Positions 1 to 8,350 of a stretch of DNA of 64,000 bases are shown piece by piece (the first letter of the stretch is position 1; each line of letters opens with the position of its first letter). The stretch spans positions 434,001 through 498,000 of the forward strand of contig NZ_CP081295.1 in NCBI RefSeq assembly GCF_019711375.1. The letters are read 5' to 3'. The position numbers were made by a program, and so were the translations under genes. The notes under the pieces are model-generated. The model did not search any database. It saw only the letters and a program-made list of their open reading frames with translations, and had not been told where the DNA came from. The stretch is from Qipengyuania aurantiaca. GTDB lineage: Bacteria; Pseudomonadota; Alphaproteobacteria; Sphingomonadales; Sphingomonadaceae.

Positions 1-70
1 CGGCAAACCTTTTGGCATGGCTTTGCTCTAGGCTCCCTCCTGTCCGACAGGTCGAATGGGAGCGTGGACG

Positions 71-427
71 ATGCCTGTAAAAATCCTTGCAAGACTGGCT
101 GCAATCGCTGCTGCGACGGGCTGCCTAGTGCCCGCCGCCTCGGCCTCCGACGACCGGCAGTACATCTATTGCGTCGCCTCGGCCTCCAGCCCCGGCGGCA
201 AGGCCTACTTCAGCGGCGTCTATCCCGGCACATGGGACCAGTCGCCGGACGACGAGGACGCCTTCTATCGCCACGTTTCGCAACGCGTCGACGAAGCGGT
301 CGAGCGCAGCACCACCTATTGCTACGCGCTGGACACGTTCGACGAAGCCGGGCTCGACCGTCAGGAAGGCGTGGAGATGCTGCGCAAGGGCGGCTGGGAG
401 CCGGTCGACCTTACCTGGAGGCCTTGA
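71..427 (+). CDS. Small secreted protein of unknown function
   Basis: I do not recognise a family. The 118-residue product begins with a typical Sec signal peptide: a lysine, a hydrophobic stretch, then an AxA-type site (PAASA) near residue 25, so the mature protein of about 93 residues should be periplasmic. The mature part is acidic with two cysteines (YIYCVAS and TYCYAL) that could form a disulphide. I chose the ATG at 71 because GGGAG lies about 8 bases upstream and the signal peptide then starts cleanly. An in-frame ATG at 56 would add five residues (MGAWT) ahead of the signal peptide. It is convergent with the next gene. Confidence 0.6.
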   Translation: MPVKILARLAAIAAATGCLVPAASASDDRQYIYCVASASSPGGKAYFSGVYPGTWDQSPDDEDAFYRHVSQRVDEAVERSTTYCYALDTFDEAGLDRQEGVEMLRKGGWEPVDLTWRP

Positions 428-449
428 GGCCTCCAAGCTGGAAACGGCG

Positions 450-845
450 TTAGCTGTTCGCGGACTTTCTTTTCTCTAGCCGAAAGCGAATTTCCGCAGC
501 GGCCCAACCCAGCAGAAATGCGGGCAGCATCCACGCCAGCAGCCGTGCCATTAACTCGAAATCAAACGCGAAGCCTACGCAATCGAAGCCACCAAACAGC
601 TCGTGGCCGGCATCCTGAAGCTCGCGAAACTTTTGGAGGCAGACGTTACCGTAAGATGCCACATCCATTTGCTCGGATAAGACCCAGAGAAACGCATTGG
701 ATACTACCAGGACTGGTGCGAGCAATCTGTGAACGCGGAACAAGTATCCGCTAATCGCAGGAATGAGGCCACAGCCCAGCCCCCACCACATTCCGGCCAG
801 CAAAACTTCCAGACCGAAAATCGTGAAATGGGTCGGATGGTACAC
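450..845 (-). CDS. Small integral membrane protein of unknown function
   Basis: A 131-residue protein with roughly three or four hydrophobic segments: residues 8-30, 40-58, and about 95-118 near the C-terminus. It ends in a basic tail (RFRLEKRKSANS), suggesting a cytoplasmic C-terminus. The start is a GTG at 845 with no convincing Shine-Dalgarno sequence, so the start is uncertain. It lies 21 bases downstream of the Mla operon on the same strand and could be transcribed with it, but nothing in the sequence links it to lipid transport. No family recognised. Confidence 0.5.
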   Translation of the reverse strand: MYHPTHFTIFGLEVLLAGMWWGLGCGLIPAISGYLFRVHRLLAPVLVVSNAFLWVLSEQMDVASYGNVCLQKFRELQDAGHELFGGFDCVGFAFDFELMARLLAWMLPAFLLGWAAAEIRFRLEKRKSANS

Positions 846-866
846 GCTGTGATCTACAGTCCAGCT

Positions 867-1451
867 TTACCCAACCCACTCCGCAACCTGCCCGGCCACA
901 TCGTTGGCGGCCTGGTTCAGCGCGGGACCGACGCTGGACACGTCGGCGGCCACTCCGGGCACCACGGCTTCGAAGCGGCGCGTGACGACTTCGCTGCCCT
1001 CGCCCGGACGCACGGCGTCGAAGACCACGCGTACGCTGCCGTCGCGCGCGTCGTAGCCGAAGGCGCGCAGCGTGCCGGTGAGGCGGTTCTCGGCGAGCGC
1101 GCCGGGATCGTCACCGTCGATCACCACGCGGCTGGAGCGCGTGCGGATGGTTTCGGCCATCAGGCGGCGAAACAGGCGGGCGGGCTTTTCGACCCAGACC
1201 GCGTCCTTCAGATAGGCGAGTTCGGTGTCGGTCACCTGCACCGGAACGCGGGTCACGTCGAGCGCGCTGGGCGCTTCGAATTCCTTCAACACCAGCGCGG
1301 TGCCCGCCGTGCTGGTCCCGCCCGTACCCGCCGGTGCGCTGGCGGTCGGCGTGAGCGTCAGCAAGCTCTCGGGCGGTTCGCTGCCAAAGGAGAGGCAGCC
1401 GCCGAGCAGCAGGGCCGGCGCGAGAATGGCGAATTTGAAAGGCTTGGTCAT
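867..1451 (-). CDS. PqiC-like auxiliary lipoprotein of the Mla/MCE transport operon
   Basis: A 194-residue lipoprotein: a hydrophobic signal ends in a lipobox (LLLGGC), so it should be lipidated and carried to the outer membrane or periplasmic face. The rest resembles the ABC-type transport auxiliary lipoprotein family (PqiC/DUF330), which partners MCE-domain transporters. It is the last gene of a minus-strand operon permease-ATPase-MCE-lipoprotein. I preferred the ATG at 1451, which has a purine-rich GAGGGAAAG upstream. A GTG at 1472 that overlaps the MlaD stop is possible but would add seven residues before the signal peptide. The PqiC assignment rests on context plus lipobox and length. 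Confidence 0.8.
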   Translation of the reverse strand: MTKPFKFAILAPALLLGGCLSFGSEPPESLLTLTPTASAPAGTGGTSTAGTALVLKEFEAPSALDVTRVPVQVTDTELAYLKDAVWVEKPARLFRRLMAETIRTRSSRVVIDGDDPGALAENRLTGTLRAFGYDARDGSVRVVFDAVRPGEGSEVVTRRFEAVVPGVAADVSSVGPALNQAANDVAGQVAEWVG

Positions 1452-1468
1452 CGCGTCTTTCCCTCGGC

Positions 1469-2416
1469 TCACGGCTCGTATTCGGGCAGCGGCTGGCTGT
1501 TGAGCAAGGCGCCTGCGCCCTGTTCGTCGATCTTTTCGGTCACATCCCGCAGCGCCTTACTGGTGGCGCGCAGGTCGCGCAGCGTGGCTTCGGCGGCAGG
1601 CAGCGTGCTTTCGGTCAGCTGCTTGGTCGCGGGGCGAGCCTCCGCCAGCACGCCCTGCAATTCTTCCGACGCGTTTCCGGCCTGCTTTAGCGTAGTGCGA
1701 AGCTGGTCGGCCAGCGCCGCGCCTTCCTGGTTGAGCAGGCGATCGGTCGATGCCGTCACCTGCTCGAACTGGTCGAGCGCTTCGGAGGCTTCGCGCAAGG
1801 TCACCTGCAATTCGGCCATGGTACGCTCGAACTGCGGGGCGGCCTGCGCAAGGTCGGCGGTCATCTGGTTGGTGTTGGCAAGGATGCCGGCGATCTCGCC
1901 CTGGTTCTCGTCATCGAGGAGCTGCGTCAGCCGCTCGGTCAGCGTTGCCAGCCGTTCGAGCAGCAGCGGTGCGTTGGAGAGCAGCGCGTTCAGGCCGCCG
2001 TCCTTGGGCGGGATGATCGGAACGCCTTCGGTGCAGGCCGTCGTTTCGCAGGAAATCGGCGGGGCTCCGCTGCGCGCGCCATCGAGCAGGATGGTCGACA
2101 CGCCGGTAAAGCTGCCTTGGATGGTCGCGGTGGTGCCGACGAGGATGGGCACCTCTTCCTTCACGCTGATGCGCACGCGCACGAATTCGGGGTCCTTCTC
2201 CCACAGCGCGATCTGGCTGACCTGCCCCACGGGCACACCGGCAAACGCGACCTGGCTGCCGTTGGCGAGGCCCGACACGCTTTCCTTGAAAAAGATGTCG
2301 TATTCCTTCTGCGCGCCTTCACCCCAGCGCGCAATCCACACGATGAACAGCGCCAGCGCCGCCAGCACAGCCAGGGTAACCGCCCCCACCCAAACGTAAT
2401 TCGCCCGTGTTTCCAT
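1469..2416 (-). CDS. mlaD: MlaD family MCE-domain protein (lipid transport)
   Basis: The 315-residue protein has one N-terminal membrane anchor (about residues 7-30) followed by an MCE domain (about 38-116, with FAGVPVGQV and a GVSTILLDG segment). A long helical part (about 145-300) is rich in Leu, Glu and Gln and likely coiled coil. MCE proteins form periplasmic hexameric rings that bind lipid and dock on an MlaE/MlaF ABC transporter. It is longer than E. coli MlaD (about 180 residues); the helical extension is typical of alphaproteobacterial versions. The stop lies 17 bases before the lipoprotein start, and the MlaF gene ends 3 bases upstream, so the genes form one transcription unit. Confidence 0.92.
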   Translation of the reverse strand: METRANYVWVGAVTLAVLAALALFIVWIARWGEGAQKEYDIFFKESVSGLANGSQVAFAGVPVGQVSQIALWEKDPEFVRVRISVKEEVPILVGTTATIQGSFTGVSTILLDGARSGAPPISCETTACTEGVPIIPPKDGGLNALLSNAPLLLERLATLTERLTQLLDDENQGEIAGILANTNQMTADLAQAAPQFERTMAELQVTLREASEALDQFEQVTASTDRLLNQEGAALADQLRTTLKQAGNASEELQGVLAEARPATKQLTESTLPAAEATLRDLRATSKALRDVTEKIDEQGAGALLNSQPLPEYEP

Positions 2417-2419
2417 TGG

Positions 2420-3325
2420 TTAGGCCTTATCCTTTGTCGCAGGCGCGTTGTCCAACGCTTTGACCGCATGGGCGGCCACCGGCATGTCCATGTGCTTGCG
2501 CAGTTCGTCCAATGCCTGCGCGGTGAGCGCGGCGCGGCCACGCGGGCCGTTGAAATATTCCTGGATCCACGGGTGGTCGAGTTCCATCAGGTTCGGAACC
2601 GTGTCGACCGCGATCACCCGCCGGTCCGCGATCACCGCCACCCGGTCGCAAATCTCGTGCAGCGTATCGAGATCATGCGTGATGAGAAACACGGTGAGGC
2701 CGAGGGTTTCCTTCAACTCTCGCGTGAGATTGTCGAAGGCGGCCGCTCCGATGGGGTCGAGCCCCGCGGTCGGCTCGTCGAGGAAGAGGAGTTCGGGATC
2801 GAGCGCCAGCGCGCGGGCAAGGCCGGCGCGCTTCTTCATCCCGCCCGAAAGCTCACTCGGGAATTTGCTCACCGCTTCTTCGGGGAGGCCCGAAAGCATG
2901 ATCTTGTAGCGCGCGATTTCGCGGCGCAGTTCGTCCGATATTTCGGGATAGAACTGCTTCAGCGGCACTTCGACATTCTCACCCACCGTCAGCGTCGAGA
3001 ACAGCGCGCCGCCCTGGAAGAGCACGCCCCAGCGGTCGCGCACGCCGATTTCCTCGTCCGGATCAGCATCGACGATGGACTTGCCGAAGACCTTCACATC
3101 GCCCGCTGTGGGCGTCTGCAGGCCGATGATCGAGCGCATCAGCACCGATTTGCCCGTACCCGATCCGCCGACCACGCCGAGGATTTCCCCGCGCTTGACC
3201 TCAAGGTCGAGATTCTCGTGAATGACCGCATCGCCGAACTGGTTCTTCAGCCCTTCGACCACGATCGGATAGTCGCCGCGGAACCGTTCGTGACGGCCGC
3301 CGGATGCGCTCTCGCCTTCGGCCAT
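2420..3325 (-). CDS. mlaF: ABC transporter ATP-binding protein, MlaF type
   Basis: A 301-residue ATPase of the phospholipid/MCE transporter. The Walker A motif GGSGTGKS is at residues 53-60, the ABC signature LSGGMKKRAGLARAL follows, and Walker B is LLFLDEPTAGLDP with the H-loop in ITHDLDT. Residues past about 245 form the C-terminal extension usual in MlaF. The start was placed at the ATG at 3325 because it shares a base with the MlaE stop (TGATG), indicating translational coupling; reading further upstream gives low-complexity antisense sequence over mlaE. It works at the cytoplasmic face of the inner membrane with the MlaE permease. Confidence 0.95.
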   Translation of the reverse strand: MAEGESASGGRHERFRGDYPIVVEGLKNQFGDAVIHENLDLEVKRGEILGVVGGSGTGKSVLMRSIIGLQTPTAGDVKVFGKSIVDADPDEEIGVRDRWGVLFQGGALFSTLTVGENVEVPLKQFYPEISDELRREIARYKIMLSGLPEEAVSKFPSELSGGMKKRAGLARALALDPELLFLDEPTAGLDPIGAAAFDNLTRELKETLGLTVFLITHDLDTLHEICDRVAVIADRRVIAVDTVPNLMELDHPWIQEYFNGPRGRAALTAQALDELRKHMDMPVAAHAVKALDNAPATKDKA

Positions 3326-4434
3326 CAGCCCCACCCCAGTTCGGTGAAGAAAACGGCGAAAAACGCGTCCAGCACGATGACTGCGAAGATGGCGGAGACC
3401 ACGGACATGGTCGTGCGAATGCCGACCTCTTCCGAATTCCCCTTCACCTGCATACCGTTGTAGCAGCCCGCCAGCCCGACGATCAGGCCGAAGACCGGCG
3501 CCTTGATGAGGCCGACCCACACGTCGTAGGTCGGCACCACTTCCTTGATCCGGGCAAGGAAGGTCCAGAACGGAATGCCGAGCATCAGGTCGCCCACCAC
3601 GGCGCCGCCAATGATCGCCATGCAGCTGGCGTAAAAGCCGAGAAGCGGCATGGTCAGGACCGAGGCCATGATGCGCGGAATGACCAGCGCTTCCATTGGC
3701 GATATCCCGATGGTGCGCATGGCGTCGACTTCTTCGGTCAGCTTCATCGTGCCGAGCTGCGCGGCAAAGGCGCTGCCCGACCGACCCGCGACCATGATCG
3801 CGGTCATCAGCACGCCAAGTTCGCGCAAGGTGATACGGCCGACGAGGTTCACGGTCAGCGTTTCCGCTCCGAAGGCGGCCAGCTGGACCGCGCCCTGCTG
3901 GGCGATCACGATGCCGATGAGGAAACTCATAAGTCCGATGATCGGCAGCGCCGAAACGCCGACCAGCTCGACCTGACGCACCAGCGCGACTATGCGGAAG
4001 CGGCGCGGGTTCTTGAACAGGTTCCCGGCCGAAATAAGCAGCGCGCCGAGGAAGCTGATGACCCCGATCGCGCCCGTGCGGGCGTTGAAGACCTTTTCGC
4101 CCATGGCTTCGGGCACGCGACTCCACACGGGCAGGCGCGGCGCGGCGAGGTCCTCGTCGCTGCTGATCCCGTCGAGCGCGCCGAGCAGCCTTTGCGCCCT
4201 CTCGCTCGCGCCGGTGATCTCGGCCTGGTGTTCGGAGGCGATATTGCAAGCCATCCACGCGCCGACCGTGTCGATTTCCGACACGTTGGATAGGTCCACG
4301 CGCGCAATCGGTCCGTCGAGGCTGCGTAGCTCCTCGTCCAGAGCGCCGATGGTAGACACGAGATAGGGCCCGGTCAGCGTCAAGACCGCGCCCCCGTCCC
4401 CCTGTTCCAGTTCGTATTCTGCCAAGCGTGCCAT
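3325..4434 (-). CDS. mlaE: MlaE family permease with N-terminal STAS domain
   Basis: A 369-residue inner-membrane protein. Residues 1 to about 100 are soluble and look like a STAS (MlaB-like) domain, including a [15 protein letters not shown] segment at the expected position. The rest is the MlaE permease domain with five or six hydrophobic helices and the conserved stretch [17 protein letters not shown] and [10 protein letters not shown]. In E. coli MlaB and MlaE are separate proteins, so this is a fusion; fused versions are common in alphaproteobacteria. I chose the ATG at 4434 (MARLAEYEL), where the STAS domain begins; an ATG at 4491 is a longer alternative. First gene of the operon. Confidence 0.92.
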   Translation of the reverse strand: MARLAEYELEQGDGGAVLTLTGPYLVSTIGALDEELRSLDGPIARVDLSNVSEIDTVGAWMACNIASEHQAEITGASERAQRLLGALDGISSDEDLAAPRLPVWSRVPEAMGEKVFNARTGAIGVISFLGALLISAGNLFKNPRRFRIVALVRQVELVGVSALPIIGLMSFLIGIVIAQQGAVQLAAFGAETLTVNLVGRITLRELGVLMTAIMVAGRSGSAFAAQLGTMKLTEEVDAMRTIGISPMEALVIPRIMASVLTMPLLGFYASCMAIIGGAVVGDLMLGIPFWTFLARIKEVVPTYDVWVGLIKAPVFGLIVGLAGCYNGMQVKGNSEEVGIRTTMSVVSAIFAVIVLDAFFAVFFTELGWG

Positions 4435-4539
4435 TCGTGCCCGCGGTATGCTTGGAAATGCCTCGCTAAACAAGCGCGTATCACTTCGCATCCCCTACGG
4501 CGTTGCATCGCACAATTTGCGCTGGCATGGGCGTCCATC

Positions 4540-7248
4540 ATGAGCACCGAGCTATCCAAGACCTTCGACCCCGCCGAAATCGAGCAGCGCTGGTACGCGC
4601 ATTGGGAGGAAAACGGCCTGTTCCGTCCGGAACGCAAAGACGCCGAGCCCTTCACCATCGTGAACCCGCCGCCCAACGTCACGGGTTCGCTGCACATCGG
4701 CCATGCGCTCGACAACACGCTGCAGGACGTGGTGATCCGCTACGAACGCCTGCGCGGCAAGGATGCGCTGTGGGTGGTCGGCGTCGACCATGCGGGCATC
4801 GCCACGCAGATGGTGGTCGAACGCCAGATGGAAGCCAAGCAGGACAAGCGCACGAATTATTCCCGCGAAGAGTTCGTCGACAAGGTCTGGGAATGGAAAG
4901 AGGAAAGCGGCGGCACGATCACGCGCCAGCTGCGCCGCTTGGGCTGCTCGATGGACTGGTCCAGAGAACAGTTCACGATGGACGAGCATTTTTCGAACGC
5001 CGTGCTCAAGACCTTCGTCGATCTCTACAACGACGGCCTCATCTACCGCGACAAGCGGCTGGTGAACTGGGATCCGAAGCTCAAGACCGCAATTTCGGAC
5101 CTCGAAGTCGAGGCCACCGATGTGAAGGGCGGCTTCTGGCACTTTAAGTACCCGCTCGCGGACGGTGTGACGACGGCGGAAGGCAAGGATTATCTCGTGG
5201 TGGCGACCACGCGCCCGGAGACCATGCTGGCCGATATGGCCGTGGCCGTGCACCCCGATGACGAGCGCTACACATCGGTCGTGGGCAAGGACATCCTCCA
5301 GCCGATCACCGGCCGCCGCTTCAAGGTCGTGGGCGACGAGCACGCCGATCCCGAACTTGGCTCGGGCTGCGTGAAGATCACGCCGGGTCACGATTTCAAC
5401 GACTTCGACGTGGGCAAGCGCGCAGGGATGAAACCGGCCGAGATGCTCAACATGCTCGATGCCGAGGCGAACGTCTGCCAGACGGCCGACGGGCTGGTGC
5501 CGGAGGAATTCCTCGGCTTGCACCGCTTCAAGCGCGACGGTGTGGATGGCGCGCGCGAGTTGGTAGTGGCGCGCATGAAGGAACTCGGCTTCCTCATCCC
5601 GCACGTCACCAAGGACAAGGAAGGCAACGAGGTCGAACATGACGCCGAACCGCGCACCATCGCGACGCCCTTCGGCGACCGCGGCGGCGTGGTCATCGAA
5701 CCGTGGCTGACCGATCAATGGTACGTCGATGCCGAAAAGCTCGCCAGGGCGCCGATCGAGGCGGTCAAGGACGGCACCATCGAGATCGTCCCCAAGAGCT
5801 GGGAGAAGACCTTCTTCAACTGGATGGAGAACATCCAGCCCTGGTGCGTCAGCCGCCAGCTCTGGTGGGGTCACCGGATTCCGGCCTGGTATGACGCCGA
5901 AGGCAAGGCCTATGTCGCCATGACCGAGGAAGAAGCGCAGACGCAGGCCGGTGATGGCGTCGCCCTCACCCGCGACGACGACGTGCTCGACACGTGGTTC
6001 TCTAGCGCGCTCTGGCCCTTCGCCACGCTCGGCTGGCCGGACAAGACCGACCTGCTCGATAAGCATTATCCGAACGACCTGCTGATTTCCGGCTTCGACA
6101 TCCTTTTCTTCTGGGATGCGCGCATGATGATGCAGGGCATGCATCTGACCGGAAAGGCGCCGTGGCCGCGGCTTTACCTTCATGGGCTGGTGCGCGCCGC
6201 CGACGGGGCAAAAATGTCGAAGTCCAAGGGCAATGTCGTCGACCCGCTCGGCCTCATCGACCAGTACGGCGCCGATGCGCTGCGCTTCTTCATGTCGGCG
6301 ATGGAAAGCCAGGGCCGCGACATCAAGATGGATGAGCGCCGCGTCGAGGGCTATCGCAACTTCGCGACCAAGCTCTGGAACGCCACGCGTTTCTGCCAGT
6401 CGAACGGCATCGGTGCGAGCACCAGCATCGCGGCTCCGGAGGCCACGCAGGCGGTCAACAAGTGGATCATCGGCGAAGTCGTCGAGACCAAGAATGCCCT
6501 CGAACAGGCGATGGCCGACCTGCGCTTCGATGCCGCCGCGAACACGATCTACCACTTCGTCTGGGACCGCTTCTGCGATTGGTATATCGAGCTGATCAAG
6601 GGCAATTTCGATGAGGAAACCAAGGCCGTCGCCGGCTGGGCGCTCGACCAGATTCTCGTCATGCTCCACCCCTTCATGCCCTTCATCACCGAAGAGCTGT
6701 GGTCAAAGCAGGGCGATCGTCCCGATTACCCGCTCATCACCGCCAAGTGGCCCGAGCCTCAGGCCGAAATCGATGAAGCAGCGAAGGCCGAGATCGACTG
6801 GCTCATCGCGCTCACCAGCGCGGTCCGCACGGCGAAGAACGAGCTCGGCATCGCGCCGGGCGCGAAGCTGGAAGCCTATTGCCCCACCCCGTCGGTGCTG
6901 GGCCGCAAGGTCGTCGAAGAGAACGTCGCCGCCATCGAACGCCTCGCGCGCCTCACGCCGGTCCACTTCGCCGAAGCGCCCGGCGGCGCGGCAATGCAGG
7001 TGGCCGCGGGCGAAGACGCCTTCATCGTGCCGCTCGAAGGCGTGATCGACATCGAGGCGGAGAAGGCGCGCCTGACCAAGGCGATGGAAGCTTCGATCAA
7101 GGAAGCCAAAGCCCTCGAAGGCCGCCTCGGCAACGCCAACTTCGTCGAACGCGCCAAGCCCGAAGCCGTCGAAAAGGCCCGCGCCGACCACGCGCACCAC
7201 GTGGCCGAAATCGACCGCTTGAAGGGCGCGCTGGCGCGCCTAGGTTGA
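4540..7248 (+). CDS. valS: Valyl-tRNA synthetase
   Basis: A 902-residue class I aminoacyl-tRNA synthetase that charges tRNA-Val. The HIGH signature is exact (H52-I-G-H55) after NPPPNVTGS, and KMSKS is at residues 558-562. Between them lies the CP1 editing domain (about 190-390) that removes mischarged threonine, with the [11 protein letters not shown] motif. After the anticodon-binding domain, the last 70 residues form the helical tRNA-binding arm typical of ValRS (IEAEKARL...). Full length for the bacterial family. It is divergent from the Mla operon, and the start is the ATG at 4540. Confidence 0.98.
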   Translation: MSTELSKTFDPAEIEQRWYAHWEENGLFRPERKDAEPFTIVNPPPNVTGSLHIGHALDNTLQDVVIRYERLRGKDALWVVGVDHAGIATQMVVERQMEAKQDKRTNYSREEFVDKVWEWKEESGGTITRQLRRLGCSMDWSREQFTMDEHFSNAVLKTFVDLYNDGLIYRDKRLVNWDPKLKTAISDLEVEATDVKGGFWHFKYPLADGVTTAEGKDYLVVATTRPETMLADMAVAVHPDDERYTSVVGKDILQPITGRRFKVVGDEHADPELGSGCVKITPGHDFNDFDVGKRAGMKPAEMLNMLDAEANVCQTADGLVPEEFLGLHRFKRDGVDGARELVVARMKELGFLIPHVTKDKEGNEVEHDAEPRTIATPFGDRGGVVIEPWLTDQWYVDAEKLARAPIEAVKDGTIEIVPKSWEKTFFNWMENIQPWCVSRQLWWGHRIPAWYDAEGKAYVAMTEEEAQTQAGDGVALTRDDDVLDTWFSSALWPFATLGWPDKTDLLDKHYPNDLLISGFDILFFWDARMMMQGMHLTGKAPWPRLYLHGLVRAADGAKMSKSKGNVVDPLGLIDQYGADALRFFMSAMESQGRDIKMDERRVEGYRNFATKLWNATRFCQSNGIGASTSIAAPEATQAVNKWIIGEVVETKNALEQAMADLRFDAAANTIYHFVWDRFCDWYIELIKGNFDEETKAVAGWALDQILVMLHPFMPFITEELWSKQGDRPDYPLITAKWPEPQAEIDEAAKAEIDWLIALTSAVRTAKNELGIAPGAKLEAYCPTPSVLGRKVVEENVAAIERLARLTPVHFAEAPGGAAMQVAAGEDAFIVPLEGVIDIEAEKARLTKAMEASIKEAKALEGRLGNANFVERAKPEAVEKARADHAHHVAEIDRLKGALARLG

Positions 7249-7252
7249 AGCC

Positions 7253-7612
7253 ATGAAGCTCGATCACATGGTTGTTCTGGTGCGCTCGCTCGAAGCGAGC
7301 CTGCCCTGGTACGACGCCTTGCTTGGCCTCATCGGTTTCCGCAAGACGCGCAATCACGTGTGGACGAGCGACGATGGCCTGAGCGTCGATCTCAAGCAAG
7401 CCAAAGCGGCTACCTCGGAGTACGAACGCTACGCCCCCGGCCTGAATCATTTGGGCTTTACGGCGCCCGATGAAGCCGCCCTCGACGCGGTCCGCGACGG
7501 GATGGAGCAGGCGGGGTTCGAAGTGCCGCACAAGCAGTATTTCGACGGCGAAACGGCCACCTTCTTCCGCGACCCCGACGGGATACGCGTCGAAGTGACG
7601 GTCTACAGCTAG
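7253..7612 (+). CDS. VOC (glyoxalase/bleomycin-resistance fold) family protein
   Basis: A 119-residue protein with two beta-alpha-beta modules of the vicinal oxygen chelate fold: it begins KLDHMVVLVRSLEASLPWYDALLG and ends FRDPDGIRVEVTVYS, the usual last strand with a metal-binding Glu. His4 and the C-terminal Glu are typical ligand positions. The substrate cannot be read from sequence. It starts 2 bases after the valS stop and ends 3 bases before queE, so the three are probably co-transcribed. It is distinct from the second VOC gene in this window (gloA). Confidence 0.82.
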   Translation: MKLDHMVVLVRSLEASLPWYDALLGLIGFRKTRNHVWTSDDGLSVDLKQAKAATSEYERYAPGLNHLGFTAPDEAALDAVRDGMEQAGFEVPHKQYFDGETATFFRDPDGIRVEVTVYS

Positions 7613-7615
7613 GTC

Positions 7616-8350
7616 ATGCCACTAGTCCTCGCCACGGATGACAGCGGCGGGCCGGAGATCTTCGCTTCGGTCCAGGGCGAAGGGCCGAGCGTGGGGCGCC
7701 CGGTCGCCTTCATGCGGCTGTCGCGCTGCAACCTCGCCTGCGTCTGGTGCGACACCGCCTACACCTGGCATTTCGAGGGCGACAACCGCCCTCACCACGA
7801 CGGTGTGACCTTCGAGCGCAAGGCCAACCAGGTCACGCTCGACGAGGACGAGGTTGCCGCGCGCATCACGCAGCTAGGACAGGACCGGCTCGTCATCACC
7901 GGCGGCGAGCCGCTGCTTCAGGCCCCGGCGCTGGCAAAGCTGCTCGATTTGCTTCCCGGTATCTCGGTGGAGATCGAAACCAACGGGACCACCAAGGCCC
8001 CGCCCCGGCTCGATATCCGGATCGACCAGTTCAACGTCAGCCCGAAGCTGGCGCACAGCGGCAACCCCGCCGACCTCGCCCTGCTGCCCGAACGCCTTGA
8101 CGCCTACGCCACCGACCCGCGCGCCTTTTTCAAGTTCGTGATCGCCGAGCCTTCGGACGTGGACGAGGTGCTGACGCTGCACGATCGCTATCGCTTCAAG
8201 CCGGGCCATGTCTTCCTGATGCCCGAGGGAACCGACAGCGAGACGTTGCGGGAACGTGAGAAATGGCTCGCGGACCTATGCCTAAAGCACGGTTTCCGCA
8301 TGAGCGACCGCCTGCATATCCACCTGTTCGGCGATACGCGCGGGACTTAA
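7616..8350 (+). CDS. queE: 7-carboxy-7-deazaguanine synthase (radical SAM)
   Basis: A 244-residue radical SAM enzyme that converts 6-carboxy-tetrahydropterin to 7-carboxy-7-deazaguanine in queuosine biosynthesis. The cluster-binding cysteines are C38-x3-C42-x2-C45 (RCNLACVWC), preceded by the family signature ASVQGEGP. The SAM-binding ITGGEP motif follows, and VSPKL and the C-terminal LHIHLFG are also typical of QueE. No other queuosine gene is in the window. Its TAA stop shares three bases with the TAA stop of the convergent HerA-like gene. Confidence 0.95.
   Translation: MPLVLATDDSGGPEIFASVQGEGPSVGRPVAFMRLSRCNLACVWCDTAYTWHFEGDNRPHHDGVTFERKANQVTLDEDEVAARITQLGQDRLVITGGEPLLQAPALAKLLDLLPGISVEIETNGTTKAPPRLDIRIDQFNVSPKLAHSGNPADLALLPERLDAYATDPRAFFKFVIAEPSDVDEVLTLHDRYRFKPGHVFLMPEGTDSETLREREKWLADLCLKHGFRMSDRLHIHLFGDTRGT

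Noticed and set aside
729..2399. A 556-codon open frame on the plus strand opposite the lipoprotein and mlaD genes
   Set aside because: It is antisense to genes with clear motifs, and its product is Ser/Ala/Arg-rich low-complexity sequence.
4552..6669. A 705-codon open frame on the minus strand opposite valS
   Set aside because: High-GC coding sequence commonly leaves the opposite strand open; the plus strand has a full set of ValRS motifs and the antisense product shows no domain.
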